64,000 bases of DNA from Nocardioides flavus (ex Wang et al. 2016) (GCF_014653115.1 NZ_BNAD01000010.1:62001-126000), one strand, 5' to 3'; shown: positions 1 through 10,091, counted from the stretch's first letter. Made by a program: numbers and translations. The notes: generated from the sequence alone by a model not told the origin.

Positions 1-448
1 CCAGCGACTCCTGGAGGTCGGAGACCTCCTGCTCGAGCACGGTGATCTCGGCGTACCTGCTCACCGCCATCTCGATCGCGGGGACCAGGTCGCCACGCTG
101 GAACGGCTTGACGAGGTAGGCCATCGCCCCGGCGTCTCGCGCGCGGGCCACCAGGTCGCGCTGGGAGAACGCCGTCAGGATGACGACCGGGGCGATCCGC
201 TCCCCCGCGATGGTCTCGGCGGCGGCGATCCCGTCGAGGACCGGCATCTTGACGTCGAGGATCACCAGGTCAGGTCGCAGCTCGCGCGCGAGCTCGATCG
301 CCCGCTGGCCGTCAGCGGCCTGACCGACGACCTCGTACCCCTCCTCGCCCAGCATCTCGGCGAGGTCCATGCGGATGAGCGCCTCGTCCTCGGCGATCAC
401 CACGCGGCGTACGTCGGGGGCTGTGCTGGTGTCAGCAGGCTGGGTCAC
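1..448 (-). CDS. ANTAR-type response regulator (PdtaR-like), C-terminus cut by window edge
   Basis: Receiver domain of a two-component regulator, visible for about 149 residues from a GTG start at 448. Seen: acidic pair E20-D21, phospho-acceptor D65 in LVILDVKMPV, T92 and K114 in AYLVKPF, then the first helix of what should be the ANTAR domain (VLEQEVSDLQ). Members of this family in actinobacteria (PdtaR of mycobacteria) bind structured RNA through ANTAR and act as antiterminators; the ANTAR half is outside the window. A TAGCCT box at 456-461 lies 7 bases before the GTG, so the mRNA is probably leaderless. Divergent from the tRNA-Leu gene. Confidence 0.88.
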   Translation of the reverse strand, partial: MTQPADTSTAPDVRRVVIAEDEALIRMDLAEMLGEEGYEVVGQAADGQRAIELARELRPDLVILDVKMPVLDGIAAAETIAGERIAPVVILTAFSQRDLVARARDAGAMAYLVKPFQRGDLVPAIEMAVSRYAEITVLEQEVSDLQESL

Positions 449-468
449 GACGGCAAGGCTAGTTCCGA

Positions 469-474
469 TACGGT
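469..474 (+). promoter_or_regulatory. putative -10 box (TACGGT) for tRNA-Leu
   Basis: A TANNNT hexamer lies 11 bases upstream of the mature tRNA 5' end. No convincing -35 hexamer is seen at 17-18 bases upstream, so the call rests on the -10 alone. Confidence 0.4.
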
Positions 475-485
475 GTGGCGACCTA

Positions 486-568
486 GCCGGGTTGGCGGAA
501 TGGCAGACGCTATGAGCTCAAACCTCATTGTCCGAAAGGGCGTGCGGGTTCGAATCCCGCACCCGGCA
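486..568 (+). tRNA. tRNA-Leu (anticodon CAA)
   Basis: The 7-bp acceptor stem GCCGGGT/ACCCGGC closes at 486-492 and 561-567, with discriminator A568. The anticodon stem ATGAG/CTCAT encloses loop CTCAAAC, giving anticodon CAA, which reads UUG codons. A long variable arm (class II tRNA) and the TTCGAAT T-loop are present. CCA is not encoded. The gene is intact with no intron, even though a LAGLIDADG-type reading frame follows immediately. Confidence 0.97.
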
Positions 569-600
569 CCGATGTCGGTGGCAGCAGGTTGCATGGGGCC

Positions 601-1380
601 ATGCCACACGTCCGTCCTCAAGCCGTCGTCGACTCGGCGCTGCGGTGCTCGGACGAAGGCATGCTGGACGCGGACAACGCCGCCGTCCACGGAGTGGCGG
701 TCAAGACGATCCGACGCTGGCGACGTGACTACCAACGTCGCGGTCAGGCTCGCGGTCAGCGGCACCTGGCGCCGCCGTGCCCCAGATGTGCCGGAGGCTC
801 CCTCGATCCGGCTGCCTATGCAGAACTGCTCGGCTGGTACCTCGGAGACGGCTACATCTCGACGGGACGCCGTGGAGTCCACAACCTCCACGTCTACAAC
901 GACACCCGCTACACCCATCTGAACGACGGCATCCTCGACCTGATGCGCAGGGTCAAGCCTGGCTCGCGGCCGCACACGCGGGATGTGCCGGGCTGCCTGG
1001 TCTCGACGGTCTCCTGGAAGCACTGGCCCTGCCTCTTCCCCCAGCACGGACCCGGGCGCAAGCACGAGCGTGACATCGTCCTCGAGGCCTGGCAGGCCGA
1101 GATCGTCCGTGCCCATCCCGCCGACTTCCTCCGAGGGTTGTTCCACTCGGACGGGTGCCGGGTCGACAACTGGGCCACGCGCGTGGTTGCCGGAAAGAAG
1201 AAGCGCTACCACTATCCGAGGTGGCAGCTCGTCAACGCTTCCGAGGACATTCTCGACCTGTGCACCTGGGCCCTGGACCTCGTCGACGTGGCGTGGCGAC
1301 GCTCAGGCGTACGAGTCGTGTCGGTCTCGCGGCGCGGCGCAGTCACCCGCCTCGACGAGCTGATCGGGCCCAAGACGTGA
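601..1380 (+). CDS. HTH plus LAGLIDADG-type homing endonuclease-like protein
   Basis: A 259-residue protein from ATG 601 (an in-frame TTG at 589 is an alternative). Residues about 22-46 look like a helix-turn-helix (DNAAVHGVAVKTIRRWRR). A CPRC zinc-ribbon-like pair is at 60-63. Two degenerate LAGLIDADG motifs follow: ELLGWYLGDG at 75-84 and FLRGLFHSDG at 176-185. In monomeric LAGLIDADG enzymes the two motifs form the dimer-like interface and their acidic ends (here D83 and D184) bind metal. No surrounding intein or intron is visible, so this is a free-standing gene, 32 bases after an intact tRNA-Leu. It may be an endonuclease or a domesticated DNA-binding protein. It ends 15 bases from the convergent pyk end. 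Confidence 0.75.
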   Translation: MPHVRPQAVVDSALRCSDEGMLDADNAAVHGVAVKTIRRWRRDYQRRGQARGQRHLAPPCPRCAGGSLDPAAYAELLGWYLGDGYISTGRRGVHNLHVYNDTRYTHLNDGILDLMRRVKPGSRPHTRDVPGCLVSTVSWKHWPCLFPQHGPGRKHERDIVLEAWQAEIVRAHPADFLRGLFHSDGCRVDNWATRVVAGKKKRYHYPRWQLVNASEDILDLCTWALDLVDVAWRRSGVRVVSVSRRGAVTRLDELIGPKT

Positions 1381-1395
1381 GGGCCGCGACAAGCC

Positions 1396-2844
1396 TCAGC
1401 GCGGGCGGCGGTACGCCGGCGCGGCGCCGTCGATCGCGTCGCCCATGCGGTGGATCCGCAGCGCGTTGGTCGAGCCCGGGATGCCGGGAGGGCTGCCAGC
1501 GATGATCACGACCAGGTCGCCCTTCTCGACGCGTCCGATGTGCAGCAGCGCCTCGTCGACTTGCCGGACCATCTCGTCGGTGTGCTCGACGTCGGCGCCG
1601 AGGAAGGTCTCCACGCCCCACGTCAGCGCGAGCTGCGAGCGGGTCCGCGGCTCCGGGGTGAAGGCCAGGACGGGGATCGACCCGCGGTAGCGCGAGAGAC
1701 GCTTGGCCGAGTCGCCGCTGACGGTGAACGCCACGACGTACTTGGCGCCCACCCGCTCGGCGACCTCGGCCGCGGCCTTGGCGATGATGCCGCCGCGGGT
1801 GTGGGGGTTCCAGGCCACCTCCGCCATGTGACTCAGGCCGTGGTTCTCGGTCGACTCCACGATCCGGGCCATGGTCTGCACGGCGACGATGGGGTGCTCC
1901 CCCACGCTCGTCTCGCCCGAGAGCATCACGGCGTCGGCGCCGTCGAGGACGGCGTTGGCCACGTCGCTGGCCTCGGCGCGGGTCGGCGCCGGCGAGCTGA
2001 TCATCGACTCGAGCATCTGGGTCGCGACGATGACTGGCTTGGCGTAGCGGCGCGCCTTGTCGATGATCAGCTTCTGGTGGATCGGCACGTCCTCGAGCGG
2101 GCACTCGACGCCGAGGTCGCCGCGCGCCACCATGATGCCGTCGAAGGCGTCGACGATCTCGTCGATGTTCTCGATGGCCTGCGGCTTCTCGATCTTGGCG
2201 ATGACGGGGACGAAGATGCCCTCCTCGCGCATCACGTCGCGCACGTCCTCGGCGTCGCGGGCGTTGCGCACGAAGCTCAGGGCGATGAAGTCCACGCCCA
2301 GGTGGAGCGCCCAGCGCAGGTCCTCGGTGTCCTTCTCCGACAGCGCCGGGACGGACACCGCCACGCCGGGGAGGTTGATGCCCTTGTTGTTGGACACCTT
2401 GCCGGGGACGACGACCTCGGTGACCACGTCGGTGGCGTCGACGGAGACGACCTTCAGCCGCACCTTGCCGTCGTCGATGAGGAGCGGGTCGCCCGGCTCC
2501 ACGTCACCCGGCAGGCCCTTGTAGGTGGTGCCGCACATCTCCGCGGTGCCCTCGACGTCACGGGTGGTGATGGTGAACCGGGCGCCGCGCTCGAGCTCAA
2601 CCGGACCGTCGGCGAAGGTCTCCAGGCGGATCTTGGGACCCTGCAGGTCCGCGAAGACGCCGATCGCGTGGCCGGTGTCGTCGGACGCCTGACGCACCAG
2701 CCGGTAGACGGCCTCGTGGTCGGCGTACGCGCCGTGGCTCATGTTGAGCCGGGCGACGTCCATGCCGGCCTCGACGAGCGAGCGGATGCCCTCCGGGGTG
2801 TTCACCGCGGGGCCAAGGGTGCAGACGATCTTTGCTCTACGCAC
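1396..2844 (-). CDS. pyk: pyruvate kinase
   Basis: Converts phosphoenolpyruvate and ADP to pyruvate and ATP, the last step of glycolysis. The 482 residues begin with the typical family N-terminus (RRAKIVCTLGPA). Also seen are the substrate-binding RLNMSHG, the metal/phosphate site IAKIEKPQAI and MVARGDLGVE, and the signature TQMLESM. GTG 2844 is chosen over upstream ATG 2865 and GTG 2853 because it gives the normal family start and because a TAGGGT box at 2852-2857 lies 7 bases before it, suggesting a leaderless mRNA. It is downstream of gltBD, as often in this phylum, separated by a structured 150-base gap. Confidence 0.96.
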   Translation of the reverse strand: MRRAKIVCTLGPAVNTPEGIRSLVEAGMDVARLNMSHGAYADHEAVYRLVRQASDDTGHAIGVFADLQGPKIRLETFADGPVELERGARFTITTRDVEGTAEMCGTTYKGLPGDVEPGDPLLIDDGKVRLKVVSVDATDVVTEVVVPGKVSNNKGINLPGVAVSVPALSEKDTEDLRWALHLGVDFIALSFVRNARDAEDVRDVMREEGIFVPVIAKIEKPQAIENIDEIVDAFDGIMVARGDLGVECPLEDVPIHQKLIIDKARRYAKPVIVATQMLESMISSPAPTRAEASDVANAVLDGADAVMLSGETSVGEHPIVAVQTMARIVESTENHGLSHMAEVAWNPHTRGGIIAKAAAEVAERVGAKYVVAFTVSGDSAKRLSRYRGSIPVLAFTPEPRTRSQLALTWGVETFLGADVEHTDEMVRQVDEALLHIGRVEKGDLVVIIAGSPPGIPGSTNALRIHRMGDAIDGAAPAYRRPR

Positions 2845-2901
2845 GGGCCTCACCCTAGCGGACATTGGAACGATCCAAGCAAGGCCTGCTCCGATACGCG
2901 G

Positions 2902-2985
2902 ACTCGCTGCAACGCCGGGTTCAGGGCTGTACCCACCCTGGTGCATGGGGGTGGGTAGTTGCCGTAACCCGGCGTCACAGCGAGT
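2902..2985 (-). ncRNA. candidate structured RNA element between gltD and pyk
   Basis: Nested pairing: ACTCGCTG (2902-2909) with CAGCGAGT (2978-2985); a symmetrical 3x3 internal loop; CGCCGGGTT (2913-2921) with AACCCGGCG (2966-2974); and an inner hairpin ACCCACCC (2931-2938) with GGGTGGGT (2949-2956) around a 10-base loop. All 25 pairs are Watson-Crick. No T-tract follows on either strand, so a simple intrinsic terminator is not obvious. It is 9 bases beyond the gltD stop and upstream of the pyk promoter, so it would be in the gltBD 3' UTR or a gltBD-pyk read-through transcript. I do not recognise a known riboswitch class. Confidence 0.5.
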
Positions 2986-2994
2986 TCTGGGGGA

Positions 2995-4464
2995 TCAGAC
3001 GACCAGCGGGCGCTCGTGCGGCTTGATCGGCGAGGGCAGCGTGGTCGAACCGGTCAGGTAGGCGTCGACCGAGGCGGCGGCACTGCGCCCCTCGGCGATC
3101 GCCCACACGATCAGGGACTGGCCGCGCCCGACGTCGCCGGCGACGTAGACGCCCGGCACCGAGGCGGCGTACGACTCGTCGCGCTTGACGTTGCCGCGCT
3201 CGTCGAGCTCCACGTCGAGCTGCTCGATGAGCCCCGGCTTCTCCGGTCCGACGAAGCCCATCGCGAGAAGCACCAGCTGAGCCGGGATCTCGCGCTCGGT
3301 GCCCTCCACGGGCTGGAACGACGCGTCGACCTCGACGAGGCGCAGCGCCGCGACGTTGCCGGCATCGTCGCCGAGGAACTCCTGCGTCGAGACCGCGTAG
3401 ACCCGCTCGCCACCCTCCTCGTGGGCCGAGGAGACCTTGAAGGTCATGGGGTACGTCGGCCACGGCTGGCCGGCCGGACGGTCGTGGCCGGGCTGCGGCA
3501 TGATCTCGAGCTGCGTGATCGACCGCGCGCCCTGGCGGATCGACGTGCCTAGGCAGTCGGCGCCGGTGTCACCGCCGCCGATGATGACGACGTCCTTGCC
3601 GGTGGCCACGATCTGCTCGGACCCGTCGGTCGTCGGGGCCTCGCCCAGCGAGGCCCGGTTGGCCTGGGGCAGGAACTCCATCGCCTGGTGGATGCCACCG
3701 AGGTCGCGTCCCGGGACGGGGAGGTCCCGCGCAGCGGTGGCGCCCATGGCGAGCACGACCGCGTCGTAGCGGTCGAGCAGCTTCTCGCCGGTCAGGTCGC
3801 CGCCGACGTCCACCCCGGCACGGAAGACGGTGCCCTCCCGGCGCATCTGGTCCAGGCGCCGGTCGAGGTGCTTCTTCTCCATCTTGAACTCGGGGATGCC
3901 GTAGCGCAGCAGCCCGCCGATCTTGTCGGCGCGCTCGTAGACCGCGACGGTGTGCCCGGCACGGGTGAGCTGCTGGGCGGCGGCGAGACCGGCCGGGCCG
4001 GAGCCGATGACGGCGACCGTCTTGCCCGAGAGCCACTCCGGCGGCTCGGGCCGGACGTAGCCCGAGCCCCAGGCGCGGTCGATGATGGACACCTCGACGT
4101 TCTTGATGGTCACCGGGTCCTGGTTGATGCCCAGGACGCACGCCGTCTCGCAGGGCGCCGGGCAGAGCCGACCCGTGAACTCGGGGAAGTTGTTGGTCGC
4201 GTGGAGTCGGTCCATCGCGCCGTCCCAGTCGTCGCGCCAGACCAGGTCGTTCCACTCCGGGATGATGTTGCCCAGCGGGCAGCCCTGGTGGCAGAACGGG
4301 ATGCCGCAGTCCATGCAGCGTCCGGCCTGCGTGTTGATGATCGGGAGCAGCGCACGCCCGATGCCGTCGGGGTAGACCTCGTTCCAGTCGTGCACCCGCT
4401 CCGCGACCTCGCGGCGGGAGGCGACCTCGCGGCCGTGCTTCAGGAATCCCTTGGGGTCAGCCAT
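2995..4464 (-). CDS. gltD: glutamate synthase small (beta) subunit
   Basis: NADPH-oxidising flavoprotein subunit of glutamate synthase, passing electrons to GltB through iron-sulfur clusters. The 489 residues show the N-terminal cysteine cluster region (RCMDCGIPFCHQGCPLGN) that binds two 4Fe-4S centres, the FAD-binding motif VIGSGPAGLAAAQ, the NADPH-binding motif VIIGGGDTGADC and the C-terminal second FAD motif YVAGDVGRGQSLIVWAI. It lies 47 bases downstream of gltB on the same strand, so the two are co-transcribed. Length and motif order are normal. Confidence 0.97.
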   Translation of the reverse strand: MADPKGFLKHGREVASRREVAERVHDWNEVYPDGIGRALLPIINTQAGRCMDCGIPFCHQGCPLGNIIPEWNDLVWRDDWDGAMDRLHATNNFPEFTGRLCPAPCETACVLGINQDPVTIKNVEVSIIDRAWGSGYVRPEPPEWLSGKTVAVIGSGPAGLAAAQQLTRAGHTVAVYERADKIGGLLRYGIPEFKMEKKHLDRRLDQMRREGTVFRAGVDVGGDLTGEKLLDRYDAVVLAMGATAARDLPVPGRDLGGIHQAMEFLPQANRASLGEAPTTDGSEQIVATGKDVVIIGGGDTGADCLGTSIRQGARSITQLEIMPQPGHDRPAGQPWPTYPMTFKVSSAHEEGGERVYAVSTQEFLGDDAGNVAALRLVEVDASFQPVEGTEREIPAQLVLLAMGFVGPEKPGLIEQLDVELDERGNVKRDESYAASVPGVYVAGDVGRGQSLIVWAIAEGRSAAASVDAYLTGSTTLPSPIKPHERPLVV

Positions 4465-4511
4465 GCTGGTTCACCTTCTTCGAGGGCGTGATCGGGGTGG
4501 TCGGGGCGTGC

Positions 4512-7500
4512 TCAGCCATGGAGGACCTCCATGATCCGGGCGGCTGCCTCGTCCTCGTCGAGCCCTTCCTCCAGGGCCTCCTCGCGCGCCTCGAGGACGC
4601 GCTTGAAGTCGCTGGGCATCACCTCGGTGAAGCGCGCCAGTGCGTCGTCCCAGTCGGCCAGGAGCGCGGTGGCGACGGCCGAGCCGGTCTCCTCCGCGTG
4701 CTGCTCGACCAGGGACCTGAGCTCATCGGCGGCCTTGCCGGTCACGGGCGCGAGCTCGACCAGCTCGGGGTTGACCCGCCGCTCGTCGAGGTCGAGCACG
4801 AAGGCGTAGCCACCGGACATGCCGGCCGCGAAGTTGCGCCCGGTCGGACCGAGCACGACCACCACGCCGCCCGTCATGTACTCGCAGCCGTGGTCGCCCA
4901 CGCCCTCCACGACGGCCAGGGCACCGGAGTTGCGTACGCAGAACCGCTCGCCGACTCGACCGCTGAGGAAGATCTGGCCCGACGTGGCGCCGTAGCCGAT
5001 CGTGTTGCCGGCGATGATCTGCTCGGACGCGTCGAACGCGGCGGCCCGGTCGGGCCGCACCACCAGACGGCCACCGGACAGCCCCTTGCCGACGTAGTCG
5101 TTGGCGTCGCCCTCCAGCCGCAGGGTCACCCCGCGCGGCACGAAGGCTCCGAACGACTGGCCGGCCGAGCCGGTCAGCGTGATGTCGATCGTGCCGTCGG
5201 GCAGGCCCTCGCCGCGGTAGCGCTTGGTCACCTCGTGCCCGAGCATCGTGCCGACCGTACGGTTGACGTTGCGGATCGCGACCTGCGCGCGCACGGGTTC
5301 CCCGGACTCCAGCGCCGGTGCGGCGATCGCGATCAGCTCGTTGTCGAGCGCCTTGTCCAGGCCGTGGTCCTGCACCTTGGTGTTGCGCAGGTCCTGGCCC
5401 TCGAACTGGCCGAACTCACCGTGGGCCGAGGCCTGGTGCAGGATCGGCGTCAGGTCGAGTCCCGAGGCCTTCCAGTGGTCGACTGCGTCGGCGACGTCGA
5501 GCGTGCCGACCTGGCCGATGGCCTCGTCGAGGCTGCGGAAGCCGAGCTCAGCGAGCAGCTCGCGGACCTCCTGGGCGATGAACTCGAAGAAGTTCACGAC
5601 GTACTCGGCCTTGCCGCTGAAGCGCTCGCGTAGCACCGGGTTCTGGGTCGCGACGCCCACCGGGCAGGTGTCGAGGTGGCAGACCCGCATCATGATGCAG
5701 CCGCTGACCACGAGCGGCGCGGTCGCGAAGCCGTACTCCTCGGCGCCGAGGAGGGCGGCGATCACCACGTCGCGCCCGGTCTTGAGCTGGCCGTCGGCCT
5801 GCACCACGATCCGGTCGCGCAGGCCGTTGAGCAGCAGCGTCTGCTGGGTCTCGGCGAGGCCGAGCTCCCACGGACCGCCCGCGTGCTTGAGCGAGGTGAG
5901 CGGCGAGGCACCGGTGCCACCGTCGTGCCCGGAGACCAGGACGACGTCGGCGTGGGCCTTGGAGACGCCGGCCGCGACCGTGCCGATGCCGACCTCGGAC
6001 ACGAGCTTCACGTGGATGCGCGCGGCCGGGTTGGCGTTCTTGAGGTCGTGGATCAGCTGCGCCAGGTCCTCGATCGAGTAGATGTCGTGGTGCGGCGGCG
6101 GGCTGATCAGGCCGACCCCGGGCGTCGAGTGCCGGGTCTTGGCCACCCAGGGATAGACCTTGTGGCCGGGCAGCTGCCCACCCTCGCCGGGCTTCGCGCC
6201 CTGCGCCATCTTGATCTGGATGTCGTCGGCGTTGGTGAGGTACTCCGACGTCACGCCGAAGCGGCCCGACGCCACCTGCTTGATCGACGAGCGCCGCTCC
6301 GGGTCGTACAACCGGTCGGGGTCCTCGCCGCCCTCGCCGGTGTTGGACTTGCCGCCCAGCCGGTTCATCGCGATGGCGAGGGTCTCGTGCGCCTCCTGGC
6401 TGATGGAGCCGTAGGACATCGCACCGGTGGAGAACCGCTTGACGATCTCCGAGACCGGCTCGACCTCCTCGATGTCGATCGGCTCGCGCACGCCGTCCTT
6501 GAACGTGAACAGGCCGCGCAGCGTCATCAGCCGCTCGGACTGCTCGTTCACCCGGTCGGTGTACTGCTTGAAGATGTCGTAGCTGCCGGTGCGGGTCGAG
6601 TGCTGCAGACGGAACACCGTCTCGGGGTCGAACAGGTGCGGCTCTCCCTCCCGACGCCACTGGTACTCGCCACCGATCGCCAGCTCGCGGTGCGCGGGCG
6701 CGATCCCCTTGCGCGGGTACGCCGTGGCGTGGCGGCGCGCCACCTCCTCGGCGATCGTCTCCAGCTCGATGCCGCCGAGCTTGGAGGTGGTGCCGGTGAA
6801 GTAGCGGTCGATGACGGCCTGCGAGAGCCCCACGGACTCGAAGATCTTCGCGCCCGTGTAGGAGGCGACGGTGGAGACGCCCATCTTGGACATGACCTTC
6901 AGCACGCCCTTGCCGAGCGCCTTGATCAGGTTGGCGACGGCCTTCTCGGGGTCGACCTTGACGTAGAACGCCTCGCGGGCGAGGTCCTCCACCGACTCCA
7001 TCGCGAGGTAGGGGTTGACCGCGGCGGCGCCGTAGCCGACCAGGAGGGCCACGTGGTGGACCTCGCGGACGTCGCCGGCCTCGACGAGCAGGCCGACCTG
7101 CGTGCGGGTCTTCTCACGCACCAGGTGGTGGTGGATCGCGCCGGTGAGCAGCAGCGAAGGGATCGGTGCCAGCTCGGCGGTCGAGTGCCGGTCGGAGAGC
7201 ACGATGATGCGGGCGCCGTCCGCGATCGCCGCGGAGACCTCGGCGCACAACTCGTCGAGACGCGCCTCGAGCGCCGCTCCCCCGCCCTCGACGTCGTAGA
7301 GGCCGCGCACGATGTGGACCTGGAAGCCCGGCATGTCGCCGTTGCGGTTGATGTGCCGGATCTTGGCCAGGTCGTCGTTGGAGAACACCGGGAACGGCAG
7401 CACGATCTGGCGGCACGACGCCGGCGTCGGCTCGAGCAGGTTGGCCTCGGGCCCGATCGACCCGCTCAGCGACGTCACGAGCTCCTCGCGGATGGCGTCG

Positions 7501-9062
7501 AGCGGCGGGTTGGTCACCTGGGCGAACAGCTGGGAGAAGTAGTCGAACAGCAGCCGCGGCTTGTCGCTGAGCGCGGCGATGGGGGTGTCGGTGCCCATCG
7601 AGCCGAGCGCCTCGCCGCCGGTGTTGGCCATCGGGCTCAGCAGGACCCGCAGCTCCTCCTCGGTGTAGCCGAAGACCTGCTGGCGGCGGGTGACCGAGGC
7701 GTGGGTGTGGACGACGTGCTCGAGGTCGTCGATGTCGTCGAGGTGGACGAGGCCGGCGTGCAGCCACTCGTCGTACGGGTGCTCCGCGGCGAGCTGTCCC
7801 TTGATCTCCTCGTCCTCGATGATGCGGTGCTCGTCGGTGTCGACGAGGAACATCTTGCCGGGCTGGAGCCGGCCCTTGCGCACGACCGTGGCGGGGTCGA
7901 GGTCGAGGACGCCGACCTCGGAGGCCAGGACGACGAGGCCGTCGTCGGTGACCCAGTAGCGCGAGGGGCGCAGGCCGTTGCGGTCGAGGACCGCGCCGAT
8001 CTGGGTGCCGTCGGTGAACACCACGCAGGCGGGGCCGTCCCAGGGCTCCATCAGCATCGAGTGGAACTCGTAGAACGCCCGGCGCTGGGCGTCCATCTCA
8101 CTGTGGTTCTCCCAGGCCTCGGGGATCATCATCAGCACGGCGTGCGGCAGCGACCGGCCGCCGAGGTGGAGCAGCTCGAGCACCTCGTCGAATGACGCGG
8201 AGTCGGAGGCGCCCGGCGTGCAGATCGGGAAGAGCCGCTCGAGGTCACCGGGGATGAGGTCGCTCTCGAGGAGCGCCTCACGGGCGCGCATCCAGTTCCG
8301 GTTGCCCATGACGGTGTTGATCTCGCCGTTGTGCGCGATGAACCGGAACGGGTGGGCCAGCGGCCAGCTGGGGAAGGTGTTGGTGGAGAAGCGCGAGTGC
8401 ACGACCGCCATGGCCGACGCGACCCGCTCGTCGGTCAGGTCGGGGAACACCTGGTCGAGCTGGTCGGTGGTGAGCATGCCCTTGTAGGCCAGGGTGCGCG
8501 AGGACAGCGACGGGAAGTAGACGTCGGTCTCGGACTCGGCGCGCTTGCGCAGGCAGAAGGCAAGGCGCTCCAGCGCCATGCCGCTGATCCGCGAGCCCCT
8601 GCCGGCCACGAAGACCTGGGCGAAGGCGGGCATCACGCTGCGGGCCGTGGCGCCGAGCGTGGAGTCGTCGACGGGCACGTCGCGCCAGCCGAGGACCGTG
8701 AGGCCCTCCTCGTCGGCGATCTCCTCGATCCGGCGGCGGGTGCTCGCCACCGCCTCGGCGTCGCCGGGCAGGAACGCGGTGCCGACGGCGTACGCCCGCG
8801 CCGGGGGCAGCTCGAAGCCGAGCTCGGCGGTGACCTCGCGCAGGAACGCGTCGGGCACCTGGAGCAGGATCCCGGCGCCGTCACCGGAATTGACCTCGGC
8901 GCCGGCGGCGCCGCGGTGGTCGAGGTTGCGCAGGGCGGTGAGCGCCTTGGCCACGATGTCGTGGCTGGCCTCACCGGTCAGGGTCGCCACCATGGCGACA
9001 CCGCAGGCGTCCTTCTCGTGGCGAGGGTCGTAGAGACCCTGGCTCGGCGGGAATGCGTGCAT
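4512..9062 (-). CDS. gltB: glutamate synthase large (alpha) subunit
   Basis: Makes two glutamates from glutamine and 2-oxoglutarate. The 1516-residue protein has a short propeptide, then the N-terminal nucleophile Cys20 (KDACGVAMV) of the class II glutaminase domain, a central domain, the FMN-binding synthase domain ([25 protein letters not shown]), the 3Fe-4S cysteines in [13 protein letters not shown], and the C-terminal beta-helix with GG-rich repeats. Full length for the bacterial enzyme. An ATG at 9062 follows a leader containing a hairpin. Ammonia assimilation together with gltD. Confidence 0.98.
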   Translation of the reverse strand: MHAFPPSQGLYDPRHEKDACGVAMVATLTGEASHDIVAKALTALRNLDHRGAAGAEVNSGDGAGILLQVPDAFLREVTAELGFELPPARAYAVGTAFLPGDAEAVASTRRRIEEIADEEGLTVLGWRDVPVDDSTLGATARSVMPAFAQVFVAGRGSRISGMALERLAFCLRKRAESETDVYFPSLSSRTLAYKGMLTTDQLDQVFPDLTDERVASAMAVVHSRFSTNTFPSWPLAHPFRFIAHNGEINTVMGNRNWMRAREALLESDLIPGDLERLFPICTPGASDSASFDEVLELLHLGGRSLPHAVLMMIPEAWENHSEMDAQRRAFYEFHSMLMEPWDGPACVVFTDGTQIGAVLDRNGLRPSRYWVTDDGLVVLASEVGVLDLDPATVVRKGRLQPGKMFLVDTDEHRIIEDEEIKGQLAAEHPYDEWLHAGLVHLDDIDDLEHVVHTHASVTRRQQVFGYTEEELRVLLSPMANTGGEALGSMGTDTPIAALSDKPRLLFDYFSQLFAQVTNPPLDAIREELVTSLSGSIGPEANLLEPTPASCRQIVLPFPVFSNDDLAKIRHINRNGDMPGFQVHIVRGLYDVEGGGAALEARLDELCAEVSAAIADGARIIVLSDRHSTAELAPIPSLLLTGAIHHHLVREKTRTQVGLLVEAGDVREVHHVALLVGYGAAAVNPYLAMESVEDLAREAFYVKVDPEKAVANLIKALGKGVLKVMSKMGVSTVASYTGAKIFESVGLSQAVIDRYFTGTTSKLGGIELETIAEEVARRHATAYPRKGIAPAHRELAIGGEYQWRREGEPHLFDPETVFRLQHSTRTGSYDIFKQYTDRVNEQSERLMTLRGLFTFKDGVREPIDIEEVEPVSEIVKRFSTGAMSYGSISQEAHETLAIAMNRLGGKSNTGEGGEDPDRLYDPERRSSIKQVASGRFGVTSEYLTNADDIQIKMAQGAKPGEGGQLPGHKVYPWVAKTRHSTPGVGLISPPPHHDIYSIEDLAQLIHDLKNANPAARIHVKLVSEVGIGTVAAGVSKAHADVVLVSGHDGGTGASPLTSLKHAGGPWELGLAETQQTLLLNGLRDRIVVQADGQLKTGRDVVIAALLGAEEYGFATAPLVVSGCIMMRVCHLDTCPVGVATQNPVLRERFSGKAEYVVNFFEFIAQEVRELLAELGFRSLDEAIGQVGTLDVADAVDHWKASGLDLTPILHQASAHGEFGQFEGQDLRNTKVQDHGLDKALDNELIAIAAPALESGEPVRAQVAIRNVNRTVGTMLGHEVTKRYRGEGLPDGTIDITLTGSAGQSFGAFVPRGVTLRLEGDANDYVGKGLSGGRLVVRPDRAAAFDASEQIIAGNTIGYGATSGQIFLSGRVGERFCVRNSGALAVVEGVGDHGCEYMTGGVVVVLGPTGRNFAAGMSGGYAFVLDLDERRVNPELVELAPVTGKAADELRSLVEQHAEETGSAVATALLADWDDALARFTEVMPSDFKRVLEAREEALEEGLDEDEAAARIMEVLHG

Positions 9063-9093
9063 GGAGGCATTCTCCCGTCGTCGTCGCGACTCA

Positions 9094-9112
9094 CCCGGGA
9101 GCGAGTCCCGGG
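9094..9112. promoter_or_regulatory. hairpin in the gltB leader
   Basis: A perfect 7-bp inverted repeat, CCCGGGA (9094-9100) and TCCCGGG (9106-9112), with a 5-base loop lies 32 bases upstream of the gltB start. It would form a stable stem in the 5' leader mRNA. No terminator T-run or reading frame for a leader peptide was seen. A regulatory role is only a possibility. Confidence 0.35.
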
Positions 9113-9201
9113 CAGGCTGGGGGTGGGGTTTCCGCTGGGGACGACGTTGGCCCGAGCACCACGGAACCTATCACCGGGGTCGGGCACAGGCCCACGACGT
9201 G

Positions 9202-10083
9202 TCAGGCCGTGGGATCGGCGGGCGTGACCTCGGCGTCGGGCTCGCGGGTGCGCACGGTCTCCTCGCGGCCGGGGTGCCGACGGGTGGACCAGGCGAAGTA
9301 CGCCGCCGCGAGGACGAACAGCACGATCGAGGTCCACACGTTGAGGCGCAGGCCGAGCACGTCGTTCATCTGCACGTCGTCGATGCGCAGGTTCTCGATC
9401 CAGCCGCGCCCGGCGGTGTAGAGCATGACGTAGAGCGCGACGACGCGGCCGTGGCCGAGCCGGAAGCGACGGTCCAGCCAGACCAGCACCGCGAACGCGG
9501 CGAGGTTCCACAGGCACTCGTAGAGGAACGCCGGGTGATAGGTCGCCACGTCGAGGTACTGCGCGGGACGGTGGGCCACGTCGATCTCCAGGGCCCACGG
9601 CAGGTCGGTGGGACGCCCGTAGAGCTCCTGGTTGAACCAGTTGCCCCAGCGACCCACCGCCTGCGCCACGAGCACGCCCGGTGCGAGCGCATCGAGGAGC
9701 GGCAGCAGCTTGATGCCACGGGAGCGGGCCCCCAGCCACACGCCGAGGGCACCCAGGGCGATCGCGCCCCAGATGCCCAGTCCGCCGCGCCAGACGTACA
9801 GCGCGGTGACGGGGTTGCGTCCCTCGCCGAAGTAGAGCTCCCAGTCGGTGGCCACGTGGTAGAGCCGGCCGCCGACCAGGCCGAACGGTACCGCCCAGAT
9901 GGCAAGGTCGCTGACCTCGCCCGCCGTGCCGCCACGCGCGACCCAGCGCCGCTCACCGATCCAGATCGCGAGGCCGATGCCGAGGATGATGCTCAGCGCG
10001 TAGCCGCGGATGGGGACGGGCCCGAGGTTCCACACGCCGTCGGCGGGGCTCGGGATGGACAGCAGGGTCACGAGCGGCTGCAT
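9202..10083 (-). CDS. lgt: prolipoprotein diacylglyceryl transferase
   Basis: Membrane enzyme that transfers diacylglycerol from phosphatidylglycerol to the lipobox cysteine of prolipoproteins. The 293 residues contain the family signature AVGRWGNWFNQELYG, an N-terminus (LLSIPSPADGVWNLGPVPIRGYALSI) typical of Lgt, and about seven hydrophobic segments. Three starts are possible (10095, 10092, 10083); 10083 is chosen because GAAGGA upstream is at more usable spacing, but the ATGATG at 10092-10095 overlaps the stop of the preceding gene and would give coupling. Located between trpA/SCO1 and gltB. Confidence 0.95.
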   Translation of the reverse strand: MQPLVTLLSIPSPADGVWNLGPVPIRGYALSIILGIGLAIWIGERRWVARGGTAGEVSDLAIWAVPFGLVGGRLYHVATDWELYFGEGRNPVTALYVWRGGLGIWGAIALGALGVWLGARSRGIKLLPLLDALAPGVLVAQAVGRWGNWFNQELYGRPTDLPWALEIDVAHRPAQYLDVATYHPAFLYECLWNLAAFAVLVWLDRRFRLGHGRVVALYVMLYTAGRGWIENLRIDDVQMNDVLGLRLNVWTSIVLFVLAAAYFAWSTRRHPGREETVRTREPDAEVTPADPTA

Positions 10084-10091
10084 GGGGAGCA

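Noticed and set aside
486..568. Group I intron in tRNA-Leu, suggested by the adjacent LAGLIDADG gene
   Set aside because: The tRNA folds intact with no insertion in the anticodon arm.
5676..8195. 839-residue plus-strand frame across gltB
   Set aside because: Low-complexity Arg/Val/Leu/Asp translation of high-GC third-position bias opposite a full-length GltB; no domain and no start signal.
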